Below are positions 59,801 to 64,000 of a DNA stretch of 64,000 nt, in pieces. The notes beneath the pieces were generated by a model. That model ran no database searches. It saw only the letters and a program-made list of their open reading frames with translations, and had not been told where the DNA came from. The stretch is from Penelope pileata (taxonomy: Eukaryota; Chordata; Aves; Galliformes; Cracidae), in contig WBMW01000797.1 in assembly GCA_013396635.1 (NCBI GenBank), positions 1,629,466 to 1,693,465 of the forward strand. Reading direction: 5' to 3'. Every line of letters starts with the position of its first letter. Within the stretch, counting starts at the first letter, position 1. The position numbers were made by a program, and so were the translations under genes.

Positions 59801-62800
59801 CCTGATGCAGGGTGGTAACAGAGGGTGGCAAATTCCCATTAAAGGAATTCACTGCCAATATATCTGCAAAGCAGGCAGGTGCTGTTAAGCAAACAGCCGT
59901 GCCTGTGGGGATTTGTGTAAACCAGACCACGTGTGCTGCACAAAATCAGAGCCCATGTTTATTCTCCACCCCATCAGTCCATTGCCGTGATTCTGCTCGC
60001 ACACAAAATGGGAAAGCAGCATTAAAAAATGTTGGGAAAATAAAGCAGGCAAGTAATCATGCTTTATAGAGATGTGTCTATTTTTTAAAGTGCATCCACA
60101 AGTTAATTCAGGTAGGAAATTATTCTGACAAGTAGAGAGTAAAGTTTGCTCCCGTGGGATATTTGTGCTTTATTTAGGGCTTAAATGAAGCGCAAAAGCT
60201 CATGAAAGAGGGAAAATCCTTCAACGTGCAAGGCAGCCCTCTGGACTTGCAGCACGGCTAATCCCATGCCACCTTCCCCCAGAAGATCCACAGCTGTCAC
60301 CCCAAAGCATCGGGCAGCAGCTCCTCGCCATGCCCCCGAGGTGGGGCAGCATGCCTGGGGACCAGCCTCCCTCTCTGCCTCCATCACTGATGGCAGCAGT
60401 GCTCCTTACCCCCCACCTCTGTGCAAATGGAGCTTTTCACCCTCACCGTGGCACGTTTGGGACGCTGGGCTCCCAGGAGAATGGGTGCCCTTCAGGGGCA
60501 CCAGCCACTGGTTTTGAAACCTGGCATTGCTGGTGACAGAGCTCTGGGTGGAGGCAGCGCCCAGCCTCGGTGGTGGCAGCCCCCGAGCACCGGTAGCTGG
60601 CAGAGAGCTTTGTAATGCCTGTTGTTCCCCTCAAATGAGCAGTCTTCTGTTCTTCCTATGATTAAACATGGACACGAGCTGTGCACCTTGTAGGTACGTT
60701 TTAATGTGGAAATATTATTGCGGAGCCTGAGCTAATTACCCAGTTGTTCCTTTTACTGCGTGTAATTACAACAAAATACTACAGGGATGGTTTACAGCAA
60801 CGCAGTGTAAAATCAGGTACATGAAAGCAGTGGTTACATTGGGTGATGTTTACATTTTTTCTGTTTTGAAAAGGCTTCTGCAAAGAGACATAGCTGCATC
60901 TACCATATGCTCATTAACTTCTCCCAAGTAACTTTCCTGGTTGGTACCCAGGGCTGGGTCCCTGCTGCTGGGATCAGCTCTGCTCTGCTGCTGGCAAGCA
61001 GGCACCAGCCTGGTGTGAGCCCTGCAGGGTCCAAGGAGCCTTCCTCATGTGAGCTCTCAGGATCCAGGGAGCTTTCCCTGCTCCCCGCTGAGCTTCGCAC
61101 CCCACACCACAGCACAGCTTGTGCTCAGACTGGTGTGTGCAGGGGGAAAGTTAACCAAAGAAGGCAAGTTTGCACCGCACTGAGAGCAGGAAGAACATTG
61201 CATCGTCTGTTGCAAATGTTCAATGTGCATTAGTGTTAAAATCGGGCCACATTTTCCTACGTGTGTCTTTCATGTATGGGGCTGTATTGCTGAGTTACAT
61301 TTATGCTTATATTTATACATTTATGCTTATTTATACATTCTTAGAAATCTAAGAATTACACTTAAAGGACATGGCTGCCTTCTGTGTATGTTCTTCTGTC
61401 CAGATCATCCCCTCTTCCCTCGTCTAGGGTGAAAAAATAAGGATTTTGCCCTCTGCTGAAGTAGCATCCATACCATCTGTTCGCATCTATATGCGTTCTA
61501 TCTGCATTTGTCCGTATACATTTACAGCATCACAGTGAGTTTGGGTGACTCACCTGATGCTTAGCTGCCATTTGAATCGCTAGCCTTCCTTGCTGCTCCT
61601 CTGCGTGCTGTCTCTACTCAGCCAAACACAAAGGGTTTAATGTGATTGTTAGCAGAGGTAATTGAGAGAGTCCCATTGATTAGAACAGGACCTGAATCAG
61701 ACCCTTCATTTTTCCCCGCAGTCACATGGGACACATTTATTATTATGGTCTGTATGTCTTTTTTTTTTCTTTTTTTTCATCAGAATTCACTGCAGACTAT
61801 TTTTCCATCATTAACTAAGAGCTTTTGGAAGGAAAAGTTGCATTTTAAAAAGTGGCTGCCATGCTGGGATTTATTTGCTCCCCATTGCCCACCTCCTGCT
61901 GTGTCCTCTCGCGCTAACAGGGTTAAAGAGGTTGAGTTCCCCCCCAGCTAAGTGAAGAGACAATTTTAAGGTATCTGGAAGTTTCCACGTCACATTCGTA
62001 ATTGTTCTGTGCATCAAAATGCATTTCATGCGTTCCTGGCTGAGAATCGCCCATTCAGCTTTACCAGCTAATTACTGGAGTGACCAGGCGTTCACACGGC
62101 GCACGCGTGCTTATTGGATGTGACAGATGGCTGTGGCTGGGCCTCTGATTCATCACTTTACATCTCCTTTCTGAAAAGCCGTGCTATCACTGTGCAAATA
62201 AACCATAACTGCCCCGGGCCTGACAAAGGAAGAAGGAGAGGAGAAGCCACGTGATAAGGCTGGAAACATGTCGCCGACCGCTCTGGGAGTTGCTCTGCGT
62301 TACCTGTATTGCTCTATGAACGTAGATTTTGCAACCCACTTAATTTTTTAAAAAACTGTTTCCATGAAAAAAGATCTGTGCCTTTTCTCTGAAAGGTGCT
62401 TGGTTGTAACGGGACAAAAAAGTTGGTCAGCTGGAACAGATATTTTTGAACCACCATGTCTAAAAAAGGCAAGTTTGCTTTTGGGGGAGGAAGAAGGAGC
62501 AGTCAGCTCCCTGCTTCTTCAGGTCACAAGAGCTGGAGGTCCTGGCCATAACCCCGTCCTCTGGATTTGCAGGAATCAGGAATTTTTGGAGATGATGAAA
62601 AAATATCTACCAGCCCCATACATGGGCAGGCATCATGTTCCCAGGAAGATGTTTGAATTTTGTTACCAAAAAATGCCCCTTAATTTTGACAGGAATTTGT
62701 ACAAGACCAAGTCGTGCAGTATGGAGCCCAGCCATTGCCTAACCTGCAGAAAATGGATCACAGAACCGTGGGTATATCGTTATATATAGTCCTGGAAGTG

Positions 62801-62818
62801 GATTCAGCTGGCTATCTA

Positions 62819-63330
62819 ATCATAGAGTCATAGAATGGCTTGGGTTGGAAGCGACGTCAGGGATCATCAAGTTCCACCCCCCTGCCACAGGCAAGGTTGC
62901 CAGCCTCTGGATCTAGTACTAGATCTGGATCTAGATCAGGCTGCCCAGAGCCCCATCCAGCCTGGCCTTCCATGCCTCCATCCTCCCCAAGTCTGCTGGG
63001 CTCAGCTGCAGTTAGAGCATCCCTTGCTTTGCACGGACCCCTCTCAGGAGAGCGGTGCCCACCCGCTTCATTGCTGCGCAGCCCCACCCAAGTACGTCAT
63101 CAGAAGTTGGAAAGACTTTTTCCCTAACATCTACCTTGAATCTCCTTTGCCATAAATTAAATCAATTATTTCTTGTCTCTGAAATAGTGGATGTGGAGAA
63201 CAATTGATTATCCTTCTTTTTATAGCAGCCTTTTTAATACTCCTTTTTATATCAGACGAATAGTCTCTTCTCAATCTTCTCTTTCCCAAAGTAAAATTTT
63301 CCATTCCCCTGAGCTCGCTGCATGGCCTGT
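62819..63330 (-). mobile_element. CR1 LINE, 5'-truncated copy with intact 3' end
   Basis: Read on the minus strand, the element ends with the CR1 terminal octamer repeats ATTCTATGACTCTATGAT at 62819. It is preceded by the conserved 3' UTR: CTTCCAACCCAAGCC, and CTGGATGGGGCTCTGGGCAG near 62940-62960. Further upstream a frame containing FTLGKRRLRRD (about 63280-63330) matches the C-terminal end of the avian CR1 ORF2. The 5' truncation is usual for CR1. The left edge is sharp and the right edge uncertain; sequence up to about 63470 might also belong. It is better preserved than the CR1 at 26500 and is therefore a later insertion. Confidence 0.85.
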
Positions 63331-64000
63331 GGGTCACATCACCCTTGTGGCTCTGCCTTGGGCTCTGCTGAACTGGCCACCCCTTCCTAAATGCTCTGCT
63401 GGGGCATTTCTCTGCCTGCAGCCACACCAGCGTCCAGCAGAGCGGGGTGAGGATGCCCTATAAACATGTCAGAACGGGAGGGAAGCAGTAGGCGTTGGAC
63501 TAGCCAAGATGTTGATTTGCTTTTGGAAGCACAGAATGCAAAGGGGAGTGGAGTTCCTTCTGCATCACACATGTCCTTTCTGCCAGTTGTCCTGTTTTGA
63601 TCTCTCCTGTGCCCAGGAGGTGGGTGCTGACAGTTTCTGTGGGATTAAACCAGCTGGGTCCCGGTTCATCAGGGAGCAGGGCTGGGTCTCTGCCTGGCTG
63701 AATTCTCTCCTGGGGATGGTTCATGCGTTTTCTGGTTTGATGTCCAGCCACTCCTTTTAGAAAACTGCTGAGACAATTATTTACCCACTCTGTCAAAGGG
63801 TAGCATCTTGCATGTCCTGTTATCCTGTAGGTCTGAGTTTCCCCTAAATAATTGTTCTTACTCTGCCTTGGGTTTCAATTTAAGAAAACATTAACCTGAT
63901 ACTCTTTCATGGGATCTTAAGTCCTCTGGGTGAATACCTTATTCCTTTGCTGTTCCTTAAAACAAATACAGCTTGCACCCTTTGTCTCTTCACTCCCAAA

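Larger units (their letters stand above)
19324..64000 (+). other. TMEFF2: TMEFF2 intron 4 (5' portion, more than 44.6 kb)
   Basis: The intron starts with donor GTAAGA. No downstream TMEFF2 exon was found: I looked for the second follistatin module (CDICQFGAEC and CVCNIDC segments) and saw neither. The human gene also has very long central introns. The contents I could identify are listed separately: old CR1 remnants, a short gap, an antisense exon-like frame, a poly(T), a solo LTR and a CR1 tail. The rest is unique, mostly AT-rich sequence with low repeat content. The intron assignment depends on the next exon being beyond the window. Confidence 0.8.

Noticed and set aside
62364..62789. 141-codon plus-strand frame ending just before the CR1 tail
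   Set aside because: No domain or family resemblance was recognised, and the length is within chance expectation.
1..64000. Search for CRISPR arrays, operons, prophage, tRNA or rRNA genes
   Set aside because: The window is vertebrate nuclear DNA; no regular spacer-repeat pattern, clover-leaf tRNA with conserved arms or rRNA segment was seen.

Overview
This is a vertebrate genomic window, almost certainly from a bird. Three things point there: a CR1 retrotransposon tail ending in the typical avian ATTCTATGA-type octamers (62819 onward, minus strand), an avian-style solo LTR (56441-56846), and a GC-rich promoter region interrupted by an assembly gap. The species cannot be fixed from the sequence. 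Most open reading frames here are chance frames in non-coding DNA.

The only gene recognised with confidence is TMEFF2 (tomoregulin-2), on the plus strand and incomplete. Three consecutive internal exons are readable with GT/AG splice sites and compatible phases: exon 2 (11808-11917), exon 3 (16864-16993) and a 27-nt micro-exon 4 (19297-19323). Together they encode the membrane-proximal end of the N-terminal segment, the whole first follistatin/Kazal module and the start of the Gly/Ser/acidic linker. Exon 1 (5' UTR, start codon, signal peptide) is not visible and most likely lies in the 523-base gap at 10929-11451, inside a CpG island. The exons for the second follistatin module, the EGF-like domain, the transmembrane segment and the tail lie beyond the right edge.

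Layout: 1 to about 10400 is 5' intergenic DNA with no recognised gene. About 10440-12480 is the CpG-island promoter region, with a 23-bp minisatellite just before the gap. 11918-16863 is intron 2 and 16994-19296 is intron 3. From 19324 to the end (more than 44.6 kb) is intron 4. Intron 4 holds an old degraded CR1 fragment, a short gap, a CpG-dense patch, an antisense exon-like frame, a 36-base poly(T), a solo LTR with 5-bp target duplications, and a younger CR1 tail.

The items most worth a second look are the antisense exon-like frame (43505-43709), the isolated CpG cluster (36771-36944), a frame-compatible potential alternative last exon for TMEFF2 (26286-26362), and several AT-rich unique stretches that resemble conserved non-coding elements. 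None of these can be confirmed without alignment or RNA data.
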